In this document: positions 1 to 8,942 of the stretch, piece after piece
Position numbering within the stretch: position 1 is the stretch's first letter
Layout of the letters: the number at the start of each line of letters is the position of its first letter
Assembly (NCBI GenBank): GCA_963662965.1
Contig: OY759970.1
Coordinates: 3,534,001 to 3,598,000 of the forward strand
Reading direction: 5' to 3'
Source: DTWD01 sp963662965
GTDB lineage: Bacteria > Acidobacteriota > Vicinamibacteria > Vicinamibacterales > UBA8438
Length of the DNA: 64,000 bases
Program-made: the position numbers and the translations under genes
The notes under the pieces: generated by a model
The model's database searches: none
Seen by the model: the letters and a program-made list of their open reading frames with translations, nothing else
What the model was told of the DNA's origin: nothing

Positions 1-1025
1 TCCAGGAGGTCGAGCTCAACGAGCAATACGGCAGCATGGCGCTCTCGGTCTCCGCCGATGGCTCGCTGGTGTATATGGGCGGCGCGGCAATGAGGCTTCT
101 GGGCGGCGGGCGACGCGTTCGTCTGGGTCGACCGCGACGGAGGCGAGGAGCTGGTCCCGCTCCTGTTGCGCCCGTATCAAGAACCCCAGCGTCTCTCCCG
201 ACGGAAGCCGCCTGGCGGTGAGCGCCGTCGATATAGAGACCGGCGTGGCGGACATCTGGGTGTACGACCTCACGACCGGCGCCGGGCTCCGTCTCACACG
301 GGAGGGCGATAACACGCTGCCTCGCTGAACCCCGGACGCCGAGCATGTAATGTTCAGCCGGGCGGTATCCGGAGTGCGGAACCTGTAACGGGTGCGTGCG
401 GACGGGAGCAGCGCGGCGGAGGGGATCGTGACGAGCGAGGAGGACCAGGGACTGGTTTCGGTCTCGCCCGACGGGCAGATGGCTGTCTACACCAGGGTCA
501 TAGACGCCACGACCTGAGACATCATGAGCGTGCCCCTTGACGGCGGGGCTGAGCCGCAGCCCGTGGTGACCGGTCCGTTCCGCCAAGGTTCGGGAGAACT
601 GTCTCCGAACGGCCGATGGCTGCAGTATCGTTCGGATGAGGCCGGTCAGTTCGAAATCTACGTGCAGCCGTATGCCCGGACCCGGACCGAAAATCCCGAT
701 CTCAATCGGGGGATGGACGTGGCCCATCTGGGCGCCGGACGGGCGCGCGGTGTTCTACGGGAGCGACGGCAGACTGATGAGGCGCACCATCGAGACCGAA
801 CCCGAGGTGCGGCTGGGCAGCCCGGAGGTGTTGTTCGACCTCGGGGGCTACGAGCTCGGCGCGGCGGACCTCCGCCGCCAGTTCGACGTCGCCGCCAACG
901 GGGAGCGGTTCCTGCTGTTGCAGGCTCAGGCCGCCGGCCAGCTTGATGCGGACGCTCCGCCACCGCGGATCACCGTCGTGCTGAACTGGTTCGAGGAACT
1001 CAAGCGCCTCGTGCCTGTGGACTGA
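1..1025 (+). pseudogene. Decayed TolB/WD40-like beta-propeller tail, cut by window start
   Basis: The reading frame resembles the propeller half of acidobacterial kinase or regulator proteins: SPDGSRLAV, DIWVYDLTTG, SPNGRWLQY, IWAPDGRAVFYG and the typical end ITVVLNWFEELKRLVP. One frame carries three nonsense codons, TGA at 326, TAA at 386 and TGA at 515. From the repeat pattern these replace an expected Trp, Tyr and Trp. A frameshift lies near 100-180 and another near 690-725, and the C-terminal 100 residues continue in the second frame to the stop at 1025. The upstream part, probably a protein kinase or DNA-binding domain, lies outside the window. Non-function is inferred; sequencing error at several sites is the alternative. 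Confidence 0.75.
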
Positions 1026-1532
1026 TGCCGTTAGAACTCGGCACCATCTTCGGTTGGGGCAGTGGGTGGCGCTGAGCCTGCCGTGAGCCGGATTCTTCTA
1101 GCCGGCGGGTCCCGTCCCTAGCCCGTCACTCGTGCCGCGTCCGAAGCGAGATCCGCGGGATCGCCAACCGGGTGCTGAGCGACAAGAGATCGCTAAGAAA
1201 AGCCGGGCACGCTTGGAGTTGGTACCGCCGCTTTGCGGGACCCGCGGGATCAACCGCAAGCTACTGAGCACACGTCTCGCTCAGGAGAGGATGGCTGCTC
1301 AGATGCGAAGTCCCACCGACTCCGGCCGCGGCGCGAGCGACGGGCTGGTGCCACCCATCGACGGCAGAGGAAAGCTCTGTCCCAGGCAATAGACGCACAC
1401 GACTTAAAAAGCGTTACCGGGGTCGTTGTCCCCAACTGGTTCGAGGAACTCAAAAAGAGCGCGTGCCTGTGCCGTAGACCGCGCAGGCGCGGTCGTAGTG
1501 TCGCGGAGGACGCCATGAGAACGCCGCTTGCC
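1026..1532. other. Intergenic stretch with remnant of a second propeller-gene 3' end
   Basis: I see no convincing gene in these 507 bases. The 20 bases at 1434-1453 are identical to 984-1003, which encode NWFEEL near the end of the preceding propeller gene. The surrounding codons also match loosely (VVPNWFEELKK against VVLNWFEELKR). This looks like the scar of a second, mostly deleted copy. A small open frame at 1132-1392 has no recognisable domain and I do not call it. Confidence 0.5.
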
Positions 1533-2753
1533 CTAGTGGATCGAGACTGAGGAAGACGCGGGGTCATCGGACTGAGATGGCCGGTCTCCTATCAACGCCC
1601 GGATCTCGTCCGCCCGCGCCTCGGCATCCGCCTCGCCAAGCTCGATGAGGCGGTTGATGTACGCCGGCTGAAACGCCAGCAGGCTCAGGACGTCCGGCGA
1701 TTTGGTTTCGCGCGATCCGAGGCCGCGAACGAGGTGGCGGAACACGCGCGGAAGCTGCGGCTCGTAATCGGCCACCAGCCGCCCGAGATCCACCGACGGG
1801 CGGATCACCAGCAGGTCGACGGGACGGAGCCCGCGCCGCTTCTCCGGCGGAATCTCGCGCAGCAGCTGATTCACCCGCTCGAGCGCGAGCGCGTCGCGGT
1901 CGAGGTCGTCGAGAAAGATCGCGTTGAGGAGCTGTCCGGAAATCTGCAAGGGGGATGGGTAGTCAGGGCGACCTGCGTCTTCGGTCGGGACCTCTGCGTC
2001 CTTGTCGTAGCGCGTCGAGATCGCGAGGATGCGATTTGCCCCGAGGTGGAGCGACGCTGAGCAAGGCGCCGTCATCCGAATGCCGCCATCGCCGTACCAG
2101 CCATCATGGAGTCTGACGGCGGGGAAGAACAGCGGCAGGGCGGATGACGCGAGGATGTGGTCGAGGGTCAGCCGGGTATTGCGGCTCTGACGATCTGGAC
2201 GTTCCCACTCACTCAGCTCCCGACCCTGCGTCCAGATGACCGACCGCCCGGTTTCATAGTCGCTCGTCACGAGCGCGAGCGCCCAGAGCCGACCGGCGTC
2301 GATGTTCTCGGCGATCCCGCCGATCACGTCGCCGTCGCGTAGGTCGTAGACGTCGCGGAGGGTGTCTCGCAGCGGCGTGCAGTCGAGGAGCCCGCGCACC
2401 TCGGGGGCCAGCTTGCTACCGCCCGAGAGCAGTCGCAGGCCCCAACGCGCGACATGGCTGACGAGCGATCGGCTATCGACGCGGAAGACGCGGTCGACCG
2501 TCAAGGTGCGCCAGAGGTCACACAACTGCTCGACCGCGTCCGCCTGTGATCCCGGGCTGGCGGCGAGAAACGTCGCGTTGATCGCGCCGGCGGAGACACC
2601 CGTCACGATCGGAAAACGCGCGTGCGGCAGGTGACGGGCCACCCACCGCAGAAACCCGACTTGATAGGCGGCGCGGGCGCCCCCGCCGGTCAGGACGATG
2701 GCGAGGTCGTCGGCCCCCCGCGTTCGGGTGACGCCGGCTGCAGGTGTAGTCAC
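1533..2753 (-). CDS. Patatin-like phospholipase
   Basis: Predicted serine acyl hydrolase of the patatin family, which releases fatty acids from membrane lipids. The 406-residue protein shows the glycine-rich oxyanion loop GGGARAAYQVG (residues 23-33), the nucleophile elbow GVSAG with Ser54, and the DGG motif at 222-224 supplying the catalytic Asp. There is no signal peptide, so action at the inner face of the membrane is likely. Its start overlaps the stop of the upstream histidine kinase by 4 bases (ATGA type), so the two are probably one translationally coupled operon. The C-terminal 110 residues are poorly conserved helices. The family call is firm; the lipid substrate is unknown. Confidence 0.92.
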   Translation of the reverse strand: MTTPAAGVTRTRGADDLAIVLTGGGARAAYQVGFLRWVARHLPHARFPIVTGVSAGAINATFLAASPGSQADAVEQLCDLWRTLTVDRVFRVDSRSLVSHVARWGLRLLSGGSKLAPEVRGLLDCTPLRDTLRDVYDLRDGDVIGGIAENIDAGRLWALALVTSDYETGRSVIWTQGRELSEWERPDRQSRNTRLTLDHILASSALPLFFPAVRLHDGWYGDGGIRMTAPCSASLHLGANRILAISTRYDKDAEVPTEDAGRPDYPSPLQISGQLLNAIFLDDLDRDALALERVNQLLREIPPEKRRGLRPVDLLVIRPSVDLGRLVADYEPQLPRVFRHLVRGLGSRETKSPDVLSLLAFQPAYINRLIELGEADAEARADEIRALIGDRPSQSDDPASSSVSIH

Positions 2754-4654
2754 GAGTCGTCGGGGCCAAGCGCCTGTCGCACCGCCCGTAGAAGGCCCCG
2801 TGGCGCAAACGGCTTCTGGAGCAGCGAATGGTCGTCACCGAGCTCGCCCGGACGCTGCGGATTGCCGTAGCCCGTCATGTAGAGCACCTTCAGTCCTGGA
2901 TGTTGGCGGGTCAGCTCCGCCGCGAGCTGCCATCCATTCATGCCGGGCATGACGACATCGGTGAGCAGGAGATCGATCGGTCCGTGGTGCAGCGACGAGA
3001 TCGTCAACGCGTCGTCGCCGTTTCCAGCCGTCAGCACGTGGTAGCCAACCGGCGCGAGCATGCCGGTGACCGTGCGTCGCACATGCGGCTCGTCTTCGAC
3101 GAGCAGCACCGTCTCGAGGCGGTCGTCGTCGCGCCCGTCTGAGCGTTCACGCGCGTCGTCCGACAATCGTGGCAGAAAGATTGAAAAGGTGGTGCCACCG
3201 GTCTCCGCGCTCTCGACGAGAATGTGCCCACCGGTCTGCGTGATGATGCCATGAACGGTGGCGAGGCCCAGGCCACTCCCACGACCGAACTCTTTGGTCG
3301 TAAAAAACGGCTCGAAGATGTGCTCGAGGGTCTCGGCACTCATGCCAGAGCCAGTGTCCCTCACCGTCAGTCGCACGTACGGTCCGACGCCGACCTCCGG
3401 ATGCACTTGCCGGAAGGCCTCGTCGACATCGACGCTGGCGGTTGCAACCGTCAACGTCCCGCCCTCGGGCATCGCGTCGCGCGCGTTCAACAGCAGGTTG
3501 ACGAGAACCTCCTCGATCTGCGCCGCGTCGGCGCGTACCAGGCCGAGCTTCGGTTCGAGGTCGGGCGCCACTCGGATCTGCTCGCCGATGAGCGGCTCGG
3601 CCATCTCCAGCGTCTTCCCGACAGCCACGTTCAGATCGAAATCCTTCGGGTCGAGCACTTGGTGGTGCCCGACCGCCAGAAGCTGGCGTGTGAGCGCCGC
3701 CGATTCTTCCGCCACCTTGAGGATCGCCTCGACGTCTGACCGATGTGCGTCGGTCATGCTCACGTCGCCCAGGAGGAGCTCGCACCGGCCGCAGATGGCG
3801 GTCAGCGCGTTGTTGAATGCGTGCGCGACGCCTCCGGCCAACGTCCCGATGCTCTCCAGTTTGTGCGCCTGTTTGAGCTGGGCCTCCAGCTGCTGCCGCT
3901 CCGAGATATCGAGGGCGACTCCCGCCACCGCCGGGCGTCCGCGGTATTCGATCAGCGCGTTGTGGACCTCCATCGGGACGATCCGCCCGTCGCGTCGCCT
4001 GATACGCACGACGTATCCCTGCTCGATCGTCTCGCCGGCCATCCGGCGCCGCAGATTGTCGGACACGAGCTCGCGGTCTTCCTCGACGATGAGGTCGAGC
4101 ACCGAGAACAGTTGCGCATTCCCGTCGGTGGGGTATCCGGAGATGTCGCTCATCTTCGGATTGACGTACACCACCCGTCCGTCCTGGATGATGTACAGCC
4201 CGATCAGTGATTGTTCGACCAGCAGGCGGTACGTCGACTCCGCCTCACGCTGGCGCGCCTCGGCCTGCTTGCGCTCGGTGATGTCGACGTACACGGCCCG
4301 GGTCCCGATGACCGCACCGTCGACATCGGTTTCGGGTACGGCGTGGAGCAAGGTGTCGAGCACGCCGCCGTACTTCGCGACCAGCTGTCGCTCCACCGCG
4401 TCGAGGCCCACATTTCCTGGCGCCTTGTCCGCCGCGCGCCGCGAGGCGTCAGAGTAGAACGTCGTCAGTGACGTCCCGACCACATCGGCGCGTGTATAGC
4501 CCAACATCTTGAGGAAGAGCTTGTTGCAGTCGACCACGGTGGTCACGCCGTCCTCGACGCGTGTGATGACGTACATCACCGGGGCGCTCTCGAAGAGATC
4601 TCGGTACCGGCGGCCGACCTCCTCAAGTGCGGCGATGCGATCTTCTTGAGCCAT
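2750..4654 (-). CDS. PAS-PAS hybrid histidine kinase with C-terminal receiver
   Basis: Soluble sensor kinase of about 634 residues. Order: PAS near 20-130 (FESAPVMYVI), PAS near 150-265 (with MSDISGYPT), an H-box with GGVAHAFNN, an ATPase domain (NLLLNARDAM, DTGSGM, FTTKEFGRGSGLGL), then a receiver (VLLVEDEP, phospho-Asp in LLLTDVVMPGMNG, MTGYG). It should autophosphorylate and pass phosphate to its own receiver. The H-box reads HAFNN where the family normally has His followed by Asp or Glu. I chose the ATG at 4654 (MAQEDRIAALEE). An ATG at 4702 would add 16 residues but overlaps the start of the divergent gene. It is followed directly by the patatin gene, so the pair may link sensing to lipid turnover. 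Confidence 0.92.
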   Translation of the reverse strand: MAQEDRIAALEEVGRRYRDLFESAPVMYVITRVEDGVTTVVDCNKLFLKMLGYTRADVVGTSLTTFYSDASRRAADKAPGNVGLDAVERQLVAKYGGVLDTLLHAVPETDVDGAVIGTRAVYVDITERKQAEARQREAESTYRLLVEQSLIGLYIIQDGRVVYVNPKMSDISGYPTDGNAQLFSVLDLIVEEDRELVSDNLRRRMAGETIEQGYVVRIRRRDGRIVPMEVHNALIEYRGRPAVAGVALDISERQQLEAQLKQAHKLESIGTLAGGVAHAFNNALTAICGRCELLLGDVSMTDAHRSDVEAILKVAEESAALTRQLLAVGHHQVLDPKDFDLNVAVGKTLEMAEPLIGEQIRVAPDLEPKLGLVRADAAQIEEVLVNLLLNARDAMPEGGTLTVATASVDVDEAFRQVHPEVGVGPYVRLTVRDTGSGMSAETLEHIFEPFFTTKEFGRGSGLGLATVHGIITQTGGHILVESAETGGTTFSIFLPRLSDDARERSDGRDDDRLETVLLVEDEPHVRRTVTGMLAPVGYHVLTAGNGDDALTISSLHHGPIDLLLTDVVMPGMNGWQLAAELTRQHPGLKVLYMTGYGNPQRPGELGDDHSLLQKPFAPRGLLRAVRQALGPDDS

Positions 4655-4700
4655 GGGCCTGTGGGGAAGGCGAAAAAGGGGATTATAGTGCGTCGCGACC

Positions 4701-5711
4701 ATGACCTCGACAGACGGCCAACTGCCGCTTGCGTTGCGCCAGGCGATCGACCGTCTGGTGGCGGCCGTGCCGGCCGCCGCGCTCCACGACGCGTCTCGAC
4801 GCCTCAGCCAGGCTTATAGAAAAGACGCCGGATGCTCACCGGCGTCGGCTTCGGAGCTCGATCGACTGGCCTACGTCGCCGCCCGCCTGCCGGCCACATT
4901 CGCCGCGACGCGAGCGGTGCTGACGGAGCTGCGCCGCCGTAGCCCGGATGTGGTCGCGGGCAGCCTGCTCGAGCTCGGCGCCGGGCCGGCGCCCGGGTTG
5001 TGGGCGGCGCGTGAGGTGTTCCCAGAGCTGACGCTCGCCTCGCATGTTGAATCCGACACTGGGATGGTAGACGTCGGACGCCAATTGTTAGCGAAGACTG
5101 AGCTTGCCGCCGCGGTGCATTCGACGTGGTATGCGGGCCACGCGGTCGAGACAAGCGCCCTGACTCGACACGATGTGGTGCTGATGGCCTATCTCTTGGG
5201 CGAGCTTGCCGGCGAGGGTCGCGCCCCGGCGATCGCGGCGGCCTGGCAGGCGACGCGGGCCGCACTCGTCATCATCGAGCCTGGCACACCGCGGGGGGCG
5301 GCGCGCGTGCTCGACGCGCGCGCCTGGTTGATCGAGCAGGGCGCGCACATCGCCGCGCCATGTCCACATGCAGGGTCGTGCCCGCTGCCGCCGGATGATT
5401 GGTGCCATTTTGGCGTGCGGTTGAACCGGTCGCGTCTCCAGCGACGGCTCAAGGATGGGACGCTCGCGTTCGAGGACGAGAAGTATGCCTACGTCGTGGC
5501 GACACGCGAACCCGGGGAACGTTGCCACGCGCGGGTGCTGCGGCGTCCCGAACGAGCGCCGCGGCGTGTCACCCTCCGCCTGTGCGCCGCCGATGGGTTG
5601 CGCACCGAGCAGATCACGCGAGGGCGATCGGCAGACTACCGCGTGGCGCGGAAGCTGCGTTGGGGGGAGGCGTGGGAGCCGTCGGCCGGGGTGGCTACCC
5701 CTTATACGTAA
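4701..5711 (+). CDS. Rsm22-like small-ribosomal-subunit methyltransferase family protein
   Basis: The 336-residue protein has a methyltransferase-like core (LLELGAGPAPGLWAARE, residues 89-104) and a cysteine set typical of Rsm22/METTL17: CPHAGSCPL with Cys221 and Cys227, DWCHF with Cys235, and Cys295 in RLCAADG. In characterised relatives these cysteines bind a 4Fe-4S cluster and the protein helps assemble the small ribosomal subunit. That this protein binds a cluster and acts on the ribosome is inferred from the motifs. It is cytoplasmic with no signal peptide, is divergent from the kinase operon, and its end overlaps the convergent PP2C-like pseudogene. No Shine-Dalgarno is visible before the ATG. 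Confidence 0.87.
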   Translation: MTSTDGQLPLALRQAIDRLVAAVPAAALHDASRRLSQAYRKDAGCSPASASELDRLAYVAARLPATFAATRAVLTELRRRSPDVVAGSLLELGAGPAPGLWAAREVFPELTLASHVESDTGMVDVGRQLLAKTELAAAVHSTWYAGHAVETSALTRHDVVLMAYLLGELAGEGRAPAIAAAWQATRAALVIIEPGTPRGAARVLDARAWLIEQGAHIAAPCPHAGSCPLPPDDWCHFGVRLNRSRLQRRLKDGTLAFEDEKYAYVVATREPGERCHARVLRRPERAPRRVTLRLCAADGLRTEQITRGRSADYRVARKLRWGEAWEPSAGVATPYT

Positions 5712-6877
5712 TCGCGAGCACGGTCATGTCGTCGCCTTGGCGCTCGCCCACGGTAAACGTGTCGATCTCAGTGAACAGGCTCGACGACCGCACGCGGCTC
5801 GCCCACGTCGCGCTGGATGCATTCGATGATCCGGTCGTCGCCGAATTCCTCGCCGTCACGATTCGTGGCCTCCGAGATGCCGTCGTTGAAGACGACGAGC
5901 ATGTCGCCCGGCTGCAGCTGGAGGTGCTCTTGCTCGGATTGCGCGTCGTCGAAGAGGCCGACGATCAAGCCGCCCGTTTCGAGTCGCCGCACGCCGTCCC
6001 CGGTAATCAGGAACGGGGGTTTGTGTCCGGCGTTGCAGTAACTCAAGCCGCCGTCTCGGGTCAGCACGCCGTACAGCATTGTGACGAAACGCGATTCGAG
6101 CGACTTCTTGAGGAGCGTGTTGTTGACCTCGCTGATCGTGGCGGCCGGCTCGATGAGACGCACGCTCTGCGCGAGGAAGATCTCCTGGATCCGCGCACCG
6201 AACAGGCCGGCCGGGGCACCCTTGCCGGCGACATCGCCGAGCGTGAAGCCCAGCGTGTCGTCGTCGAGCGGGACATACTCGTAGAAATCGCCGCCAGTCA
6301 TCCGACACGGCATCATCTCCGCCGCCGAGACGAAGTAGCCGAGCCCTGGGGCCGCCTGGGGCAGCAAGGCCCGTTGGAACTCGTTTGCGGTGCGAAGGTC
6401 CTGCTCGAGACGTTGCTTTTCCTGCGGTTCCTTATACAGCCGGGCATTCTCGATGGCGCCGGCCGCTTCGTTTGCTAGTGTTTCGAGCGCGTCCCGCGTG
6501 GCGTTCGATCGAAACGACCGTCGCTCCCGGCTGTCGAGGTGACGTGCTCCGCCGTCTCATCGTGGGCCCCGATGGCGAATTCGAGCTCGAGATGGGGGTC
6601 CGACCCGAACGCGGTCCCCGTTGGTCAGCACCTGCTCGGTGACCGGCGCGTCGTTGACGAAGGTGCCGGCCCGCGAACCGCTGTCGCGGACGAGGAACCG
6701 ATCGCCCTCCTACGTGATCTCGACATGCTCCCGCGAGATCTAGGCGTGGTTTTGCAGCGCGAGATCGTTCGAGTGGCTCCGCCCGATCTTGAACGGCGTT
6801 TCGATGATCGGCACGACGTGGTGACGACCCGAAGCGTCGGCGTACTCGAGCCGGGCGGTGGGCATCTTTTCTGTCAT
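5695..6877 (-). pseudogene. Decayed FHA / SpoIIE-type PP2C phosphatase
   Basis: Read with corrections, this is a regulator with an N-terminal FHA domain (FKIGRSHSNDLALQNH, SREHVEI, GTFVND), a linker helix (LETLANEAAGAIENARLY) and a SpoIIE-type PP2C phosphatase (MTGGDFYEY, GDVAGKGAPAGLF, CNAGHKPPF, LVVFNDGISEATN). The FHA part has two TAG codons, at 6740-6742 and 6710-6712. A frameshift separates it from the phosphatase near 6570. Another near 5780 moves the last strands (GDDMTVLAITYKG) out of frame; the corrected end is the TAG at 5695-5697. The intact middle (about 200 residues) could still make a phosphatase core from an internal start. Its ATG overlaps the stop of the SnoaL-like gene (TGATG), so the pair was once coupled. 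Confidence 0.8.
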
Positions 6878-7300
6878 CACGCCGGACGCGCCTTGAGGAG
6901 TCCAAGCTTCATCAGGAAGCCGGTGAAATCGTAGATGCGACGTTCGCGGACGATCTTGTTACCCCGCATCTTGAAGAAGTTCGCGCCGCAAAAGACGATT
7001 CTTCTTGCCGGTCGCCGGGACACCCAGGAACGTGCCAGTGTGAGTGCCGAGAAATTTGAAGATCATCACGACCTCATCGCCGTCGATCACCAGATGCTCC
7101 TGCTCGATCTGGATGTCGTCAAAGCCACACACGTAGCTCTCGTGCGCCGCCCGAATCGCATCACGCCCGCGTGATTGGCCCGACGACGGCGTGTCGAGCA
7201 CCGCGTCCTCGGCGAAATCGGCCGCCAAGGCGTCTGCGTCGTGATCTCGAAAGTTCTCCAGACGCCGTGTCACCAATGCGGCGGTCTCTTCGCGTGTCAT
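6877..7300 (-). pseudogene. SnoaL-like (NTF2-fold) protein with late frameshift
   Basis: Small alpha+beta barrel protein of the SnoaL/ketosteroid-isomerase-like group. It opens MTREETAALVTRRLENFRDH, followed by ADFAEDAVLDTP and GVPATGKK. After GKK the expected strand (GANFFKMRGNKIVRERRIYDF) lies in another frame, so a one-base change near 7005 breaks the gene. The shifted frame ends after GLLKARPA at the TGA that overlaps the next gene's ATG. As it stands the product would be 113 residues with a scrambled C-terminus. The family has many roles (isomerases, cyclases, dehydratases) and the sequence does not decide among them. Confidence 0.75.
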
Positions 7301-7377
7301 GTCGAAGGCCTCCCGGTCAGGATGCAGACGTCGACCCCATTGTATGTCTCCTGCCGCACGTCGACGATCCGCAGGGG

Positions 7378-8913
7378 CTACTCGACGATCCGCACGCGAT
7401 GGGCCTCGCTGTCGCCGACGTACAGCGCTCCGTCGGCGTCAATCCAGATACCATGCGGCCGGTTGAGCTTGCACCGACGCGGCTCGGGTTCGGGCCCGTC
7501 CCCGCGTTCGCCGGTCCCGAGCGCGGTGGTGATGACCCCGGTCGTCAGATTGATGCGGCGGATGACGTGGTTCTCGGTGTCGGCGACATAGAGCGCGCCA
7601 TCGGGCGCGTACGCCAAGCCCTTTGGTCCAGCCAGCGTCGCCCGGAGCGCGGGGCCCCCGTCGCCGGTGTAGCCCTGTTCGCCCGTGCCGGCCACGTGAT
7701 GAATCGTCTCGTTGGTCAGGTCGATCCGATAGATGGCGTTGCCCTCGCGCAGAGCGAGGTAGAGATTGCCCCGGGGGTCGAGCGCCATGGCGCGGGGTCC
7801 GTTGAGCGGCGTGCCGGCGAGCGGCGCGCCGTCGGGTGTCGGCTCGCGGTCGCCGGTGCCGGCATACGTGGTGATCACGCCCGATGCGTCGACGATGCGA
7901 ATGCGATGGTTGCCGATGTCGCAGATCAGCAGACGACCATCGGGATGAAAGACGATGCTGTGCGGCGCGCGGAGCTCGGCGGCGGTGGCCGGTCCGCCGT
8001 CGCCCGAGAAGCCGGCCTCACCGGTGCCGGCGACCGTCGAGATGATCCCGCGCTGCATGTCGACCTTCCGCACCACATGATTGTCGCGCTCGACGATGTA
8101 GAGGTCGCCGCGGGCGTCGAACTGTATTTCGTGCGGCATGTTGAGCATGGCGCCGATCGCGGGCCCGCCGTCGCCCCCGTAGCCGCGCTCACCGTTGCCG
8201 GCCACCGTCGTCGTCGCACCGCTCGCAAGATCGAGCCGACGGACCCTCTGGTTGTCGAGGTCGCAGAAGTACAGCGCGCCGTCCGGCCCGATCACGACGC
8301 CGTAGGGGTTGTTCACCTGCCCCTCCGAGTAGCCCGGTTCGCCATTGCCGAGGACGGTCGAGACGGTGCCAAAGACCTCGAAGCTCTGCTCCAGCGTCAG
8401 CGCAATTTCGGCGTTGGCGTCGCGGATCTCGGCCCGCACGAGGTACCGCCCGAGCGGATCGTGGGGCGCGAGGTCGATCTCGGCGTACCCCACGCCCAGG
8501 CCCAGCGTGCCGATCGCCGGGCTTGGTTTCCCGCGCCAGAGCTCGAGGCCGGGGGTCCGGAAGTACTCCGAGCCGTCAGGTTTCAGCACTTCGAGATCGA
8601 ACGAGGCATCGCACGACGCTTGCCCGTTCTCGGCGCAGCCGATGAACAGGATGAACGGGGCGATCGGGACGCCTCGGCGTGCTGTGCGCGTCGTCCGGAT
8701 CGACACGCCGGGCGAACGGCGCGTCCAGTTGTCGAGGAACTCGTCTGGCGCGTCGGACAACAACAGCATCGCACCGAAGTCACCGCGTGACTTGCTCCAC
8801 GGTTGATCGGGCGTGCGCTCGCCGTTTCTGAACCATTGGCCAGACGCCGGCGTGGCGAGGGCGAGGCAGAGGACGACGACGCCGATCGGCACCCCGCGTG
8901 GTCTGCGAGTCAT
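7378..8913 (-). CDS. Exported NHL-repeat beta-propeller protein with extra N-terminal domain
   Basis: A 511-residue protein with a Sec-type signal (residues 1-25). About 160 residues of an unrecognised domain follow (FGAMLLLSDAPDEFLDNWT, with Cys pairs around CAENGQASC), then a six-bladed NHL propeller from about 190 to the end. The blades start TVLGNGEPGYS, TVAGNGERGYGGDGG, TVAGTGEAGFSGDGG, TYAGTGDREPTP, HVAGTGEQGYTGDGG and TALGTGERG, each with LY.DxxNHxxR motifs. NHL propellers bind ligands or partners; no catalytic residues are evident. The N-terminal domain runs straight into blade one (LEQSFEVFGTVSTVLG), which may be a natural fusion. The function is unknown. It probably forms a transcription unit with the cyclase gene downstream on the map. 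Confidence 0.83.
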   Translation of the reverse strand: MTRRPRGVPIGVVVLCLALATPASGQWFRNGERTPDQPWSKSRGDFGAMLLLSDAPDEFLDNWTRRSPGVSIRTTRTARRGVPIAPFILFIGCAENGQASCDASFDLEVLKPDGSEYFRTPGLELWRGKPSPAIGTLGLGVGYAEIDLAPHDPLGRYLVRAEIRDANAEIALTLEQSFEVFGTVSTVLGNGEPGYSEGQVNNPYGVVIGPDGALYFCDLDNQRVRRLDLASGATTTVAGNGERGYGGDGGPAIGAMLNMPHEIQFDARGDLYIVERDNHVVRKVDMQRGIISTVAGTGEAGFSGDGGPATAAELRAPHSIVFHPDGRLLICDIGNHRIRIVDASGVITTYAGTGDREPTPDGAPLAGTPLNGPRAMALDPRGNLYLALREGNAIYRIDLTNETIHHVAGTGEQGYTGDGGPALRATLAGPKGLAYAPDGALYVADTENHVIRRINLTTGVITTALGTGERGDGPEPEPRRCKLNRPHGIWIDADGALYVGDSEAHRVRIVE

Positions 8914-8942
8914 CTCGGACTCCTGGGATCAGTGGCCTAATC

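Noticed and set aside
1132..1392. An 86-codon open frame
   Set aside because: No domain, no clear ribosome binding site, and it lies in a stretch with remnants of another gene.
7171..8790. A 539-codon open frame on the plus strand
   Set aside because: Antisense to the NHL propeller gene, whose repeats and signal peptide are clearly on the minus strand.
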